From the NCBI GenBank assembly GCA_036429605.1, contig JAVFKD010000010.1:1302001-1366000 (forward strand): 64,000 nucleotides of DNA. Direction: 5' to 3'. Positions within the stretch are counted from its first letter, which is position 1, and the number at the start of each line of letters is the position of its first letter. This DNA is from Cladobotryum mycophilum (taxonomy: Eukaryota; Ascomycota; Sordariomycetes; Hypocreales; Hypocreaceae). Position numbers and translations under genes: made by a program. The notes beneath the pieces were generated by a model, which worked only from the letters and a program-made list of their open reading frames with translations, searched no databases and was not told the DNA's origin. Of the stretch, positions 45,988 to 56,643 are shown piece after piece.

Positions 45988-46982
45988 TCAAGTGGTTGCT
46001 GTGCGAGAGTTTAGATCCTCGCTGCCGTCATTACTGCACGCACGATCCATGGTCGTTGTAGGGTGTATACCCACTGTACGGTTTGCGGTTAGATGGACTT
46101 CACAGAGGTTCTTCCTGGTATGCTTCCAATCACGCACTTTTCTTTCCGTCTGAGCATCGTGCCATCTACGTTCCCACACGTGGGTAAGATCAGAAACATA
46201 CAGGAGAGGGTCCTCACATGGATTGGAGTCATATGGCGAGGCGGCACTTTAGCTACACAACTTCAGGACTATGATTGGAATACCCTCTATATGAAACTAC
46301 CATGAGATATCCGTATAAAAATGAATTATGACCTTGGGATCCATCTTTAGGAGCCAATCTTGAGGATCAAAATCGGGGTCAAAAGTCTTCTTGCATGCAT
46401 GTTCAATGGCAGGGATTCTGCCCAGATTACCCCCATACTCCTCATACACGCTCGTAAAGATATCGTATCGGATTTTTGAGGGAGGTCCTACACAACTTAT
46501 TAGCTTAGACGGCCGAAATCGAAGAGAAATCTCACCCGTGGCTGTCTCCTTGAAGGCAATGTAACAGCCTAGGTTTATAGCAGTCGTGTGTAGTGGTACC
46601 TCGAACTCACGTATTGACTTTATCATCGCCTTTACGCGAGCACGACCTTCGTCTGTTACGTTACCCTTGATGCAAGTACATTGGAACAGGTCTTGCCATT
46701 TAGCCTTCCCCCTCTGTCTAAATACGCTTTCTTAAAAGTGTGCATTTCGGCATCGCTAAAACCACCTTCTAGTAAATCCATGAGATAAGACCTTTTAAGC
46801 TAGTTAAAACACTTACCTTGATACTTTAGGTCATTTATCCTGGGAAAATCTTTAAGGTGGATGACATATCCAGTTTGTAGGCTGGCCTCCAGGCAGTACA
46901 CCTGAAACGTGGCCCTGAAGTCTAGACTGTGAAAGTCAAATATTTTGGCGTCCTCATTATAGGAGGAAGAATAGGTGTTCAT
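45988..46982 (-). CDS. Hypothetical protein, four exons, one apparent frameshift
   Basis: Exons 46982-46817, 46768-46536, 46487-46301 and 46246-45988. Introns of 48, 48 and 54 nt have donors GTAAGT, GTGAGA and GTAGTT and AG acceptors. Exon 2 changes frame at a C5 run (plus strand 46708-46712): before it the frame reads EMHTFKKAYLDRG, after it KAKWQDLFQCTCIKGNV. One more base gives exactly 281 aa across all four exons. The product is soluble, with a basic C-terminal part (WERRWHDAQTERKVRDWKH). No family is recognised. The break is most likely an assembly error, since all other joins are exact. Confidence 0.55.
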
Positions 46983-48001
46983 GATAACTAGTGCAATTGG
47001 GTCTAGAATTGAGGAGGAATGTCTGACGGGCTAATCATCTATTATAGTGATAGAAATAATTAATAACTGTATTTCTTCTATCCATTGGTAGTCATAAGCC
47101 TAATATATCTGAAAATATGCATGACCACATTGTGCGGGGGTGTCGGTTAACGAATCGAGAAGATTAGATCCAAGAATATGTATTGCTCCTGCAGGAGGAC
47201 ACTCCATTCTCTCAGCACAGGCAAAGTTCGCTGTCTTCTCCCCGTGCATGAGACACCCGATTACTCCTCTTCCCAAAAACTGACACGTTTCACGACATTC
47301 GTGTTTATGTGGCTGTCCCCACGCTCACCACACGAGCCAACCAATTGGCCAAGAGCACACAGGTCAAAACTACCGAGGCTGAGGAGGAGGTGGCTTGGGA
47401 AGGCCAGTCGTATCGTATGACCCCCTTCCTGTGTCATAGGGTTTCGCAGGTGAATTTTTCATAGTGATGCAATGGATATACTTATGAATTGATCAGTAGG
47501 TTTCAAGGCCAAGCTTGATCTCCTTACATGTAGAATGTTGGGTTTAGATGTTTACATTATGCAAGGTTGACCAGTGGGAATTGGCGCGTATTAAAACTTC
47601 CGCCGTGCAGATGCATTATGAATTTCTAGTAAATACGGCTGATAGAATTGGGTAACTTGTGTTGGTATTGTTAGGAATGGAGATATTATAGGAAATTAAG
47701 TGATGTATTGAGGCACTACCAGGTGGCTACGTGAATAAAAGTACACTACTTCGTGAAGTTCTGCCATCCTCCCTGTGCACCCCTCAGACATTTCCAGGCT
47801 TTTCACTCAGATGGGGTTTTGATTGTGATGCGCTGTTCCCTCTAGAGCCATAACGTACTTTTCCACTGTATATTCAAGAGAACACATAGCATCAGTAACT
47901 AATGACTTCATTTCCAAGTCCTTTTCATAAATTGTTAGTCACAAAACATAAAGATAAATTTATGTTACTGTGATATCTTACCACGGGGATGTCGTTTGCA
48001 G
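46983..48001. other. Intergenic DNA with a possible gene remnant
   Basis: At about 47290-47460 the plus strand reads DIRVYVAVPTLTTRANQLAK and onward to a TAA in a frame that looks coding but has no start or splice context; it may be the end of a lost gene. Otherwise nothing is seen up to the hAT element. Confidence 0.35.
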
Positions 48002-48305
48002 GAAAATAGCAGCGCAGCAGCCGGTTCAAGTAACTTGATCAAATCTTTCAATCAATCAATCAAATTGAAGGCTTTAAAATAGCCAAGTAAGCAAATAAGG
48101 TTACCGTGATATTTGAAGCATTTGGTAAGTAGAATAGGGTAGATTTTCATATAGAAAAGGGTTATTCTAGGTTATTCTCGGTCAAAAAAGCAAGCATATT
48201 ACCCAATTGGTTAGGAATACAGTAACCTTCCCCTTAACAACACCACACAATAAACATTAGAAGATCAATTTGACGCGTTATTTCCCTTATTTCTGCCTAA
48301 ATACA

Positions 48306-50934
48306 ATGAGCCTTACAATATTTAATAAGCAGCGGCGATTAGGCCTTATTTCACAGCTTCAAAATGCAACCGATGCTGCCTCTGCCTCCGAGTCTGATCT
48401 CACTGGTCGTGACGGCCTCGAATCTCTGCCATTCGCGACATACGGCGGTAAACGCTACGTTCTCGAGAAACACGTCACAAAGAAGGGCTCGCGCGGCCGT
48501 ACAACATGGATATTAGAACACGGGTCTTTCGTATATCAGCTTATTGGTGATAGCCAACTTGGCAGTATCCATTGGGTATGCAGTATTTGTGACCAACGAG
48601 GCGAAACAGCAATATTTAACGCCGTTGCAACATCATCCCCACGATTCCATCTTTGGAATAAGCATCGGCTTGAGAAGCCGACTAATTCCAATAGAGATGT
48701 GCCTTTAGCCTCCGAATCCGATAATACCCTCCCTCCGAGCAAAAGACTACGGCATCATACAGCGATATCACGTATTCAGATCGATCAGATCCATGAGCTT
48801 ATGGTTGCCTTTATTGTTGATTCTGATCAGCCCTTTTCAGCCCTTAATAATGAATACCTGCAGGAAATATTTATCAGGTTTAATCCAGGGCTTTCAGAGC
48901 AAATCAATTGGAGCCGAGATAGTCAGCGTAAGCAGCTTGATCGTGTATTCGACAATAAAAAGGGAGAGATTCAGAGTGAGCTCCGTAAAGCTCTTACACA
49001 AATCCATCTCGGCTTCGATCTATGGACCTCACCAAATCGACTAGCCATACTAGGAGTAACTGGCCACTTTCTTAGTAGTAACGGCAGCCAACAACAACGC
49101 CTCCTCGCATTAAAACAACACCCTGGGGCTCATTCTGGGGAAAAGCTTGCAACAACGCTCAAAGAGGTTATCTACGATTGGGGTATTCAAGATCAGCTCG
49201 GAACTATAATCTCAGATAACGCATCGAATAACGACACATGCCTATTACACCTTTTCAACGCGTTAGACCCGTCGATGACCGAAGAAGATATAGGGGAGCG
49301 TCGAATACGATGTTACGGCCATATACTTAACCTTGTTGCCCGTGCTTACCTCTATGGTCAAAATAGCGAGTCGTTTGAACAGGAATCGCAACTTCACATA
49401 CTCGCAGATCACTTGGACGATGACCTTGAGCATTGGAGGAAAAAGGGCCCAATCGGCAAGCTTCATAATATTGTGAAATTTATCAGGGCCTCGCCTCAAC
49501 GTACAGAGGAATTTAAGAAGTCTGTGCCAGAAGACTATAATGACGGTGACTTTATGCTTGTTGATGAATCGGATAGGGAGCTCGAGCTTATCATCAACAA
49601 CGAAACGCGTTGGAATTCTACATATCTCATGATTGAACGCGCTTTGGTCCAGGGCTGCAGCCGGTTCAAATATATCAAATAAATACGTACCGAAGTGACC
49701 TGCGCAAAATATCAAGTCTAATCAAATAGATGTACCAGCTTACAGAATTTGTATGCTCTGATACTTTTATTTGATTAGACTTGATATTTTGCGCAGGTCA
49801 CTTCGGTACGTATTTATTTGATATATTTGAACCGGCTGCAGCCCTGCTTTGGTCAAGCAACAACAGCTTCAAACCTTTCTTAACCAAAATCAACTCCGCC
49901 GTAATCCCTCTACACAAATTCCTGAAGACGATATTCTTACAATTGAAGATTGGAGGCTTTTAATCGAGATCAGAGAGGTTTTGAAGCCACTTTGGGAACA
50001 GACTATGCGTTGTCAGGGATGGGGAAAGAACGGTAACCACGGCCGGCTTTGGGAAATCATAACTGGCTTCGAATTCCTCCTTACGCATTTTGAGCATTGG
50101 AAGGCGTATTTTACACCCCCTACGGACGAAGAGATCAAACAGACTCAATCACAGATACAGTCTTCAATTTCTACCCAATCAAGACGAACTCGACCTTCGC
50201 AGCATAACCGGCCAAGCTTGCGATCTTCTCGATCAATGCAGTCGGATTTCATCAACAGCCTTCCGGAGCATACGAGAAAGGAATATACCACACAGGCTCA
50301 ACGGATCAATTGCCTTCGGGGGGATTCAAGGCAGTATCTGCGGGTTTCTATCACAAATGCGTGGCAAAAACTCAATGAATACTACATCCGGCTCGGAGAC
50401 TCGCCGTTGTATGCAGCATCAGTTATCCTACATCCTAGCTTCGGCTATCGTTGGCTTGAGGACCGTTGGAATAGCGAGGAACAGTTGGTTTGGCTCCGTG
50501 ATGCAAAGGAAGGTCTCGCGAATTACTGGGCTCGTTGGTATGAGAATCGACATGAAGAAGGCCCTACCGAAGCCGCACCACTTCAAGGAGCCTTTCAACA
50601 TCTTATAGGCCTCCAAGAAAAAGAGCCGGAAAAGAGCAATTACACACAATGGCTTGAGACCACAGCAGCAGTACCGACTAATAGAGCTACTGAGCTAGAG
50701 AGGTACTACAGCCTCGGCCCAATGCAGCTTCATGATCCAATTGCTTGGTGGATATCAAAAAAGGATGACTTTCCAACCTTGAGCAGGCTAGCATTAGATA
50801 TCTTAGCTATCCCGGCTATGTCAGCTGACTGCGAAAGGGTATTTAGTCTTGCGAAGTTAACATTATCATCGCAAAGGCTATCAATGAAGCCAGAGACTTT
50901 GGAGAAGATACAATGTATGAAGAATTGGTTATAG
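48306..50934 (+). pseudogene. hAT transposase, split by a MITE
   Basis: The two halves are 48306-49649 and 49855-50934. Leaving out the MITE and one target copy joins them in frame (IERALV|KQQQLQ) into 807 codons including stop. A BED-type zinc finger lies near residue 90 (CSIC ... HLWNKH), the RNase-H-like core carries DLWTSPN, IISDNASNND and ETRWNSTYLM, and the hATC dimerisation domain ends the protein (LDILAIPAMSADCERVFS). In the present sequence the first half runs into a TAA inside the MITE at 49680. The second half has no start of its own except an ATG at 49849 within the target copy. An earlier in-frame ATG at 48270 is also possible. Confidence 0.92.
49642..49854. mobile_element. 197-bp fold-back MITE inserted in the hAT transposase
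   Basis: The MITE is 49650-49846. Its arms are 79 bp and perfectly complementary, starting CAGGGCTGCAGCCGGTTCAA, around a loop of 39 bases. CTTTGGTC is duplicated on each side (49642-49649 and 49847-49854). Its outer 20 bases equal the right end of the host hAT element, so the same transposase family could have moved it. Identical arms and an exact target copy point to a recent insertion. Confidence 0.95.
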
Positions 50935-51251
50935 CGCGAAGCTATTGTGATTAGCAAAAAGTCTGTCGTATCGGATAACAGGAATAGGGTGTGAAAAATA
51001 GTAAAACACCAAAAGAAGAAGAAATATACATTTTGGTATGTGGTGATAGCTTCAACTTCAATTCAGTCAAATACTTCAAGTACTTATCAAACAAGCAAAT
51101 CGACCCAGTCGGATGAACCAAGTAATCAAGTCATACCCCCATATTTGATTTGTTTGAACCGGCTGCAGCCCTGGAAAATAGAGTGTACATTGGTCCAACG
51201 TGAGTGGATGTGTAATTACTGTGCCATCAGATTCACCGTACTGCGGATACA

Positions 51252-51621
51252 TTATATCTCCATGACAAAGCGTGAAGTCATGGGGGCTCCGATCATCACT
51301 TGCTGATTAAGGGGTTCCCCCAACGCCTTACGAGCTTCATCGCAATCAATGGCCTCTTTTAAAGCGTGTTCGATAGGTTGGACACTTAATTGCTCGAGGC
51401 GTGTAGAAAACTTTGAAAGACTTTGTTCGTCTAAGCAACGTCGTTCATGAGAGTCAGGGGAAAGTGGTGCCTCCGACGCTCGTAGGAGCGGCGTTGATGG
51501 GGGCGCCTTTGGCAGAGGCACCCTGTGCTTGGTCAATGTACTTGCTCATGGGATCCATGTCTTTTACTTACTCGTATGATCCATCTTCAGGCCTGGTAGG
51601 AGGAGCTGAATCACGAGACAT
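51252..51621 (-). CDS. Small hypothetical protein, 106 aa
   Basis: Exon 1 is 51621-51572 and exon 2 is 51522-51252. The 49-nt intron has donor GTAAGT, a TTGACC branch point and a CACAG acceptor, and phases match. The product begins MSRDSAPPTRPEDGSYE, is Pro-rich to residue 45 and helical after that (LSKFSTRLEQLSVQPIEHAL). No family is recognised. It starts 78 bases beyond the hAT element, convergent to it. Confidence 0.5.
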
Positions 51622-52055
51622 ATTCAAGGGCGGTGAGGTGAACAGCCAGTAGAGGGAAAGCTTCGGTATGAAAATCAAGGCAACTAAGACAGTTGATAAT
51701 CGCATTGAGGGAGGCAACTAAGATAGTTCACGACGGTACTGTCGATGACATATGTACTTGAGGTAGATAAAAGCAAATGGATCTCGCAATAACCATCATC
51801 ACGAGATTCATCAGACGTTACAAAACTCTCCACCACCGGTGTTAGTCCTCATCACTACCCAGCTAGATGAGTTTATACAAACACACCATCTCCACGTAGG
51901 TATCTCAGGGGTTTGACTGAAATTGGACTACTTAACAAGCTCACGGTATTAGTGGATGAGCAAATGCTAATAACTTTGTTTGGAAACCGGATGAAATGTA
52001 GCACGGTGAAGACGGGTGGCTTGGTCCGAGGCAAGGATTACAATGTTTCGTGTTA
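51622..52055. other. Intergenic DNA
   Basis: No gene is seen. Confidence 0.5.
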
Positions 52056-52137
52056 GGTCAGGATGGCTATTCCTAATTCTATCAAATCTTTGAAAACTTT
52101 CAAAGATTTGATAGAATTAGGAATAGCCATTCTGACC
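52056..52137. repeat. 82-bp near-perfect palindrome
   Basis: The two 41-bp halves (left begins GGTCAGGATGGCTATTCC) are complementary except at two positions, with no loop. As RNA it would form one long hairpin; as DNA a cruciform. It lies 128 bases before the next ATG. It may be a miniature element, but no target duplication is clear. Confidence 0.8.
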
Positions 52138-52264
52138 ACTGTCCGTGCGTGGCACGCTAGTTTCGACCCCTCACATTGATGAGTGATGAGTGAGGAGGAC
52201 AACCACCCACGGCAAACTGTCTTTCGCTTCTTCATACTCTTTCTCATGGTTATCGCTCGTCAAG

Positions 52265-53909
52265 ATGACAAGACAAGATGAAAACGATACCCTCATTGAT
52301 GAAATCATCGATTTCTTACAGAATCATCGAGGGAATAGTCTCACGGAGCTTCTAAAGAGAAAGGATGTTATCGATTTCTTCCTACGCCTATCACCACTCA
52401 AAAGCCTTTATGCGGCGAATGCCAATCGCACAAAAAAGTGCAATGCGCTGCGTAAAGCCATCCAGGAGATGCAAAAGAGTCAAGAGTTTGAGATTTCCTC
52501 GAGCATTGCCTGTCGAATCGACGCATGGGAACAGAATCCCAATTCATTCTAGGAGGAATCGATTAATCCGCTACGACTATCAGCACATCAAAGCGAACGG
52601 GAGATCGTGCATGCTTTTTATGAGGATATTACTCGGAGAAAATATCTTATCGACCAGCAAATCGTCTATTATAATTTCAGTTGCGTCTTAGCCTACGAAC
52701 ACTACAGCCGGATTTATCCATCAAGCTACATCAAACCGAGTCAAGCAACAGAATATCTTCGGCAGCACGGTGTGGTGGAAGATGATATAAAATTTTGTTA
52801 TAACGCCATTTTGGGCGGGCAATACCGCCAGAATTTCTGCAAGAGTCTCGGTTCCAGCGGCGATGATAATATCGATTACGGTCCGTTATTTTTGCATAAT
52901 ATCCCGGCGAAAATGTAAGAGACACTATCCCTATAACCGACATACCAAGCTAACAGGATACGCAAGTTTGGACAACAATGCCACGGTTTATCGCGAGCTA
53001 CACGATGCGACTGTCACCCACTTCAAGTCAATTGGCATCAATAAATGGTCAAGCGAATCTCACTGTCAGTCAGCAGCAATGGCTATCCTTGCATTTCGCC
53101 GAAAACTTCTCTGGTCCGGTGACATCCCTGTATCTCCTCCTTCTCAGCTACAACCAAGGAGTAGGAGTGTCACAACTGGACGTAAACGTCGACGCACTAC
53201 AGCGCTGAACGATGCTGCACCGGGTTTTCCACAAGCAGACGGAATGGTTGAAGCTAATCTGTCTCCGGAAAGAGCAGAGCTCGCACCGAGGCTACAGCAC
53301 CAGCCACCGCAGCTACGGAGCAACACGCCTGCTCGAGAGTTTCAAGGCACAATGTTCAGCACTGGGGAACAATTCATGGCGTTTGATAGCTCGGGAACTG
53401 GAGCAGTCAGTACAGGCACCGAGTTCACAGCTGCAACGCCGTGCAACCCGAACGCCGGTCCCACCCCACAATCCTGCGCCTTTGGGCTCCAGGAGCCCGG
53501 TCCCGTGCCCTACCCCCAATCCAATGGGTATGGTCCTGCGTCCTGCCACCCACAATCCCAAGCATTTGAGCCCCGAGAGTTCGGTTCCCCCCGTACTATT
53601 CAGGGTTTGACCCGGGGGTTGTCCATTCACAATCCCAAGCATTTGAGCCTCGGGAGTTCGGTTCCCCCCGTACTATTCAGGATTTGACCCGGGGGTTTTC
53701 CATTCACAATCCCAAGCATTTGAGCCCCGGGAGTTCGGTTTCCCCCGTACTATTCAGGATTTGACCCGGGGGCTGTCCAGTCACAAGCAAACCCTTTTCC
53801 AAACGAGAACGTGGATAGTTTCTGTCCATCAAGCAATACGTACCCTAATGACTGTTCATCAAATATCAACACAGACACGAACATTAACATAGGCGAGGTA
53901 GTAGTATAG
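52265..53909 (+). pseudogene. Hypothetical protein with in-frame TAG and a repeat-bearing tail
   Basis: Segments 52265-52914 and 52967 onward; the 52-nt intron has donor GTAAGA, branch point GCTAAC and acceptor GCAAG. A TAG at 52550-52552 interrupts an otherwise continuous frame (NPNSF*EESINPL); it matches CAG changed by CpA to TpA. After the intron come a helical part, KRRR, and a Gln/Pro/Ser-rich tail. The tail holds three 77-bp repeats, each with a G5 run; as read the frame stops at 53687, whereas six G in each copy would give regular 26-residue repeats (QAFEPREFG-PRTIQ-LTRG) and a stop at 53909. No family is recognised. Confidence 0.5.
53551..53781 (+). repeat. Three tandem 77-bp repeats
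   Basis: Units start at 53551, 53628 and 53705 and are about 95% identical. 77 is not a multiple of three, so the protein frame rotates from copy to copy unless each G5 run is truly G6. Confidence 0.9.
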
Positions 53910-53950
53910 ATTAGGGATTAGAGTGTCTCTATTAGTAATATACCAGTCCA

Positions 53951-54424
53951 CTATTTGAACACCAGCCAGAATATGTACATAGTTTCACCTTCCGGGACCC
54001 TTAGTATAATTTTTCTAGAAAGCGCAGGCATGCAAAATATCTCGCCCTGTTTTAAGTCGTAAGAAACATCTCCGTCCTCAATCTTACATCCTTCAGAACA
54101 GATGAGTGGGATTATAAATCCTGGTTGACCCGTGGATAGAGTATGTAGTTTTATTCTACATAAATAACCACCAAGCTTGGGGTTCTATTAATGTTAGCTA
54201 AAACATCGCTGGCCATTAGAGAGAGCAAAGGTAAAACGAACATTATCAAAAAAAGGTTGTGTAATCCGAGCTATGTCGTTATGTTTTAACTGTTCAACGC
54301 CGTCCCTACCCACAGCAGCTTCCCATTTTTCATCCGGATGTGATGCCAGCCAACTGGACGAAACCTGTACCAGTTTTTGTTCCGCGGGGTCGGTGCCTCG
54401 GACAGTTATCTGCCTCTCAGGCAT
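53951..54424 (-). CDS. Possible cupin-like small protein, 138 aa
   Basis: Exon 1 is 54424-54242 and exon 2 is 54184-53951. The 57-nt intron has a weak GTTCGT donor but a good GCTAAC branch point and an AATAG acceptor, and the phase is preserved. Exon 2 encodes beta-strand-like, Gly-spaced sequence (GQPGFIIPLICSEGCKIEDG, then LKQGEIFCMPALSRKIIL) resembling a cupin barrel half, with no His metal ligands. The fold call is tentative. Confidence 0.4.
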
Positions 54425-55124
54425 GGCGCTCGCGAGAAGATTGAGTCGTATGATGGGATTTTTTTTCTTTTTCTTTTTTTTAATTGTAACTTGTGAGTAA
54501 TGCCACTGATTTAGCTGGAGCGATCCTGCAGCGTTATATTCGTTTCCTTGCTGCTTTTCGTCGTGTTTGACAAATGAGGTGGGGTTAATGCCAGATGTTG
54601 AACTTTTTTAACTGTCACATGACTCATTTTGACCGCCCGAGTGGCAGTGGCTGCCCAATACACAACAGGACCACTTGCATTCCCGGCCGCGCTGATTCAG
54701 CATGGGCGCCTTAGGCTGCAGTCGACGCTACTTGCCCCAGTCACATTTCCTGCCCTATCTCGGAGATTGGGGAGGTACCAAGGTACTTTCCCAATATTGG
54801 TAAGTGCTCCGTACTCAAGGTCGCCCCTTGCTTCCCTCGCCCTAACAACAACAGCCCGGCGGCTCTGCCATAGTTCCACGGCCCAATATATTTAGGTTTT
54901 TTGCAGGGGAACGTCCATTCCAACACATAATGCATCATTAATGCATCCGGCTCGTGTGTCAAATCATGTCAAAAATACAGAATATTTTTTAAAAAATAAA
55001 AAAAATAAAAAAATAAAAAAAAGATATAAAATGCCTAATGCCCTTCCTAATCTCACAACAACACAGCGTCTCCACCACATAATAGAATATTCCTTGGCTC
55101 ATATTGCCTTAATAACCAGATACA
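54425..55124. other. Intergenic DNA
   Basis: Contains an A-rich tract at 54987-55030. A 168-codon frame overlapping the next gene is in the wrong frame. No other gene is seen. Confidence 0.5.
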
Positions 55125-55428
55125 ATGACTCTTATCCAACCATTCGGTTGTGTATGTATTGCCATCTTCGTTACCATACCACAGCTAGCTATAATAGTGT
55201 CAATGCGGGACATTCAACAAGACATTTAAGCGCCCGTGTTCGGCTGATCGTTGCAAACACAAGTATTGTAAACAATGCGATTACTACTCAAAGTGTACAC
55301 GTCTTTTGGAAAGCCCACAAGCCACCCTTAGGGAGATGGAGCAAAAACACAAGATCAAACTGCAACAACGCTATGAGGCAAGCCACCCCCATCACCATAC
55401 GAGGAAGCAACGGGCATTTGTGTCGTGA
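55125..55428 (+). CDS. Small Cys-rich zinc-binding-type protein, 85 aa
   Basis: Exon 1 is 55125-55151 (MTLIQPFGC) and exon 2 is 55198-55428. The 46-nt intron has donor GTATGT and acceptor AATAG. An in-frame TAA just upstream makes this ATG the first possible. The start of exon 2 is CQCGTFNKTFKRPCSAD then RCKHKYCKQCDYYSKC: eight or more Cys in CxC, CxxxxC and CxxC spacing plus His. This matches the look of small fungal CCxCG...C...C.HxxCxxC proteins, likely zinc ribbons. The C-terminal half is a charged helix with HPHHH. Function is unknown. Confidence 0.55.
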
Positions 55429-56176
55429 AAAAATGATTGGGGAGTAAGGGGGTTGTGAGAGAACTAGTACTCACGGCAGTAACTATTCGAGCTGCTGGGT
55501 AGAGTAAGCCAGTGTGTATCCGGTTATTGTAATTGGATCCAATTAATCACATCTTTATACTTTGATTCTTTTGAGACATGCTAGACTTTTCTGATGACTT
55601 CTGTATAATTCCATCTAATGTGCTGCATTATGTGTTCGATTCTAATTCCTCTGACGCTTACGTATAAGCCTCCTCGGGGTTTTTGATGATTCCCCCATCT
55701 TCCTCTCCTCTTCCAAGCCACCTGATTCACCGATTCAAGCAAAGTCTAGATGCTTTAATTTATCACCACAAGAGATTCAATATGGGACCATTGTGACAGT
55801 TTCGGCTCATACAGATCGCTTAAATTTTGGCGCGACCAGTTCTCATAAGGGGTGGGCGTATCATTTTCGTGCGTGTTAGATGGCCGAAAGGATGCAGAGC
55901 CTACTACGCCACCCTCAATTCTCGACCCCTCCCTTACACTGGTTTAGTGATATCATCTAACTAGACAAGTTTTCTTCTGTGAGTTATTAGCCGCTTTACG
56001 TTGGCAGTCCCTAGGCTTGCCTCGCTTTACCGCTTCGGGGGAAAACGAACACCGTAAAGGGGGTCTCCTATTCTACCTTCTCCGCCTCAGCAAGAACACA
56101 AGTAAATTACAGTCAGGATTTCTGAAAGACATCTGACACAATGGTGTGAATAGAATGATTTGCTCTAGCCATCTAC
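55429..56176. other. Intergenic DNA
   Basis: No gene is seen. Confidence 0.45.
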
Positions 56177-56184
56177 TATATAAA
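56177..56184 (+). promoter_or_regulatory. TATA box
   Basis: TATATAAA, 131 bases before the ATG at 56308, followed by a pyrimidine-rich and CAACAC-type start region. Confidence 0.5.
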
Positions 56185-56307
56185 TCCGTAGTGTCCTCTT
56201 TCAACACAGTTTTATTATTCTCGATCAAATCATCTCGAAATCCTAAGCTCTTTTACTAGACTTCCATTCCCTTTACCGACTTTGCTTATAAAGTAACCGA
56301 TCTTCAG

Positions 56308-56643
56308 ATGTCTACGCCTACTACTCTATCAATTCAACGATGGACGGTTGCTAGCCGGAAAGTAGGCTTCGTCATCGCCCCCCAAAAGAGTGCCCAGATT
56401 TTATCATGCCAAGCCACGGGTATGTTGTCCTTTATCTTGCTAAAAGAACCATCTGGTGATTCTGACTGTCTTATAGCAGCCTCGAAGGAGGATATCAAAC
56501 AACATCAACAAGCATATGTCGACGTCGGCGGTGATGGGGAATGTCATGGGATCCTACTGTCAAAAAACCCTTGGAAGGTTATAATCACAGAGGAGATGAA
56601 GGGGTTGGAGAGGCAGATGCCCTATGTGCTATTCAGCTCATAA
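56308..56643 (+). CDS. Small hypothetical protein, 92 aa (111 if the intron is kept)
   Basis: The intron 56420-56476 has donor GTATGT, a TTCTGACTG branch point and a TTATAG acceptor. It is 57 nt, a multiple of three, and contains no stop, so both spliced (92 aa) and unspliced (111 aa) forms are open. The spliced product begins MSTPTTLSIQRWTV and ends MPYVLFSS; beta-rich and soluble. No family is recognised. It belongs to the run of small orphans in this region. Confidence 0.5.
   Translation: MSTPTTLSIQRWTVASRKVGFVIAPQKSAQILSCQATGMLSFILLKEPSGDSDCLIAASKEDIKQHQQAYVDVGGDGECHGILLSKNPWKVIITEEMKGLERQMPYVLFSS

Larger units (their letters stand above)
48002..51181. mobile_element. Complete hAT transposon with 8-bp target duplications
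   Basis: The element proper is 48010-51173 (3164 bp). The left end starts CAGCGCAGCAGCCGGTTCAA and the right end is the inverse of CAGGGCTGCAGCCGGTTCAA, differing at two positions. GAAAATAG flanks it exactly on both sides (48002-48009 and 51174-51181), the 8-bp duplication typical of hAT elements. It contains one transposase gene interrupted by a MITE. Confidence 0.93.

Noticed and set aside
49680..49850. The MITE acting as an intron within the hAT transposase
   Set aside because: The exact 8-bp target duplication and perfect terminal repeats explain it as an insertion, and no suitable donor and acceptor pair restores the frame.
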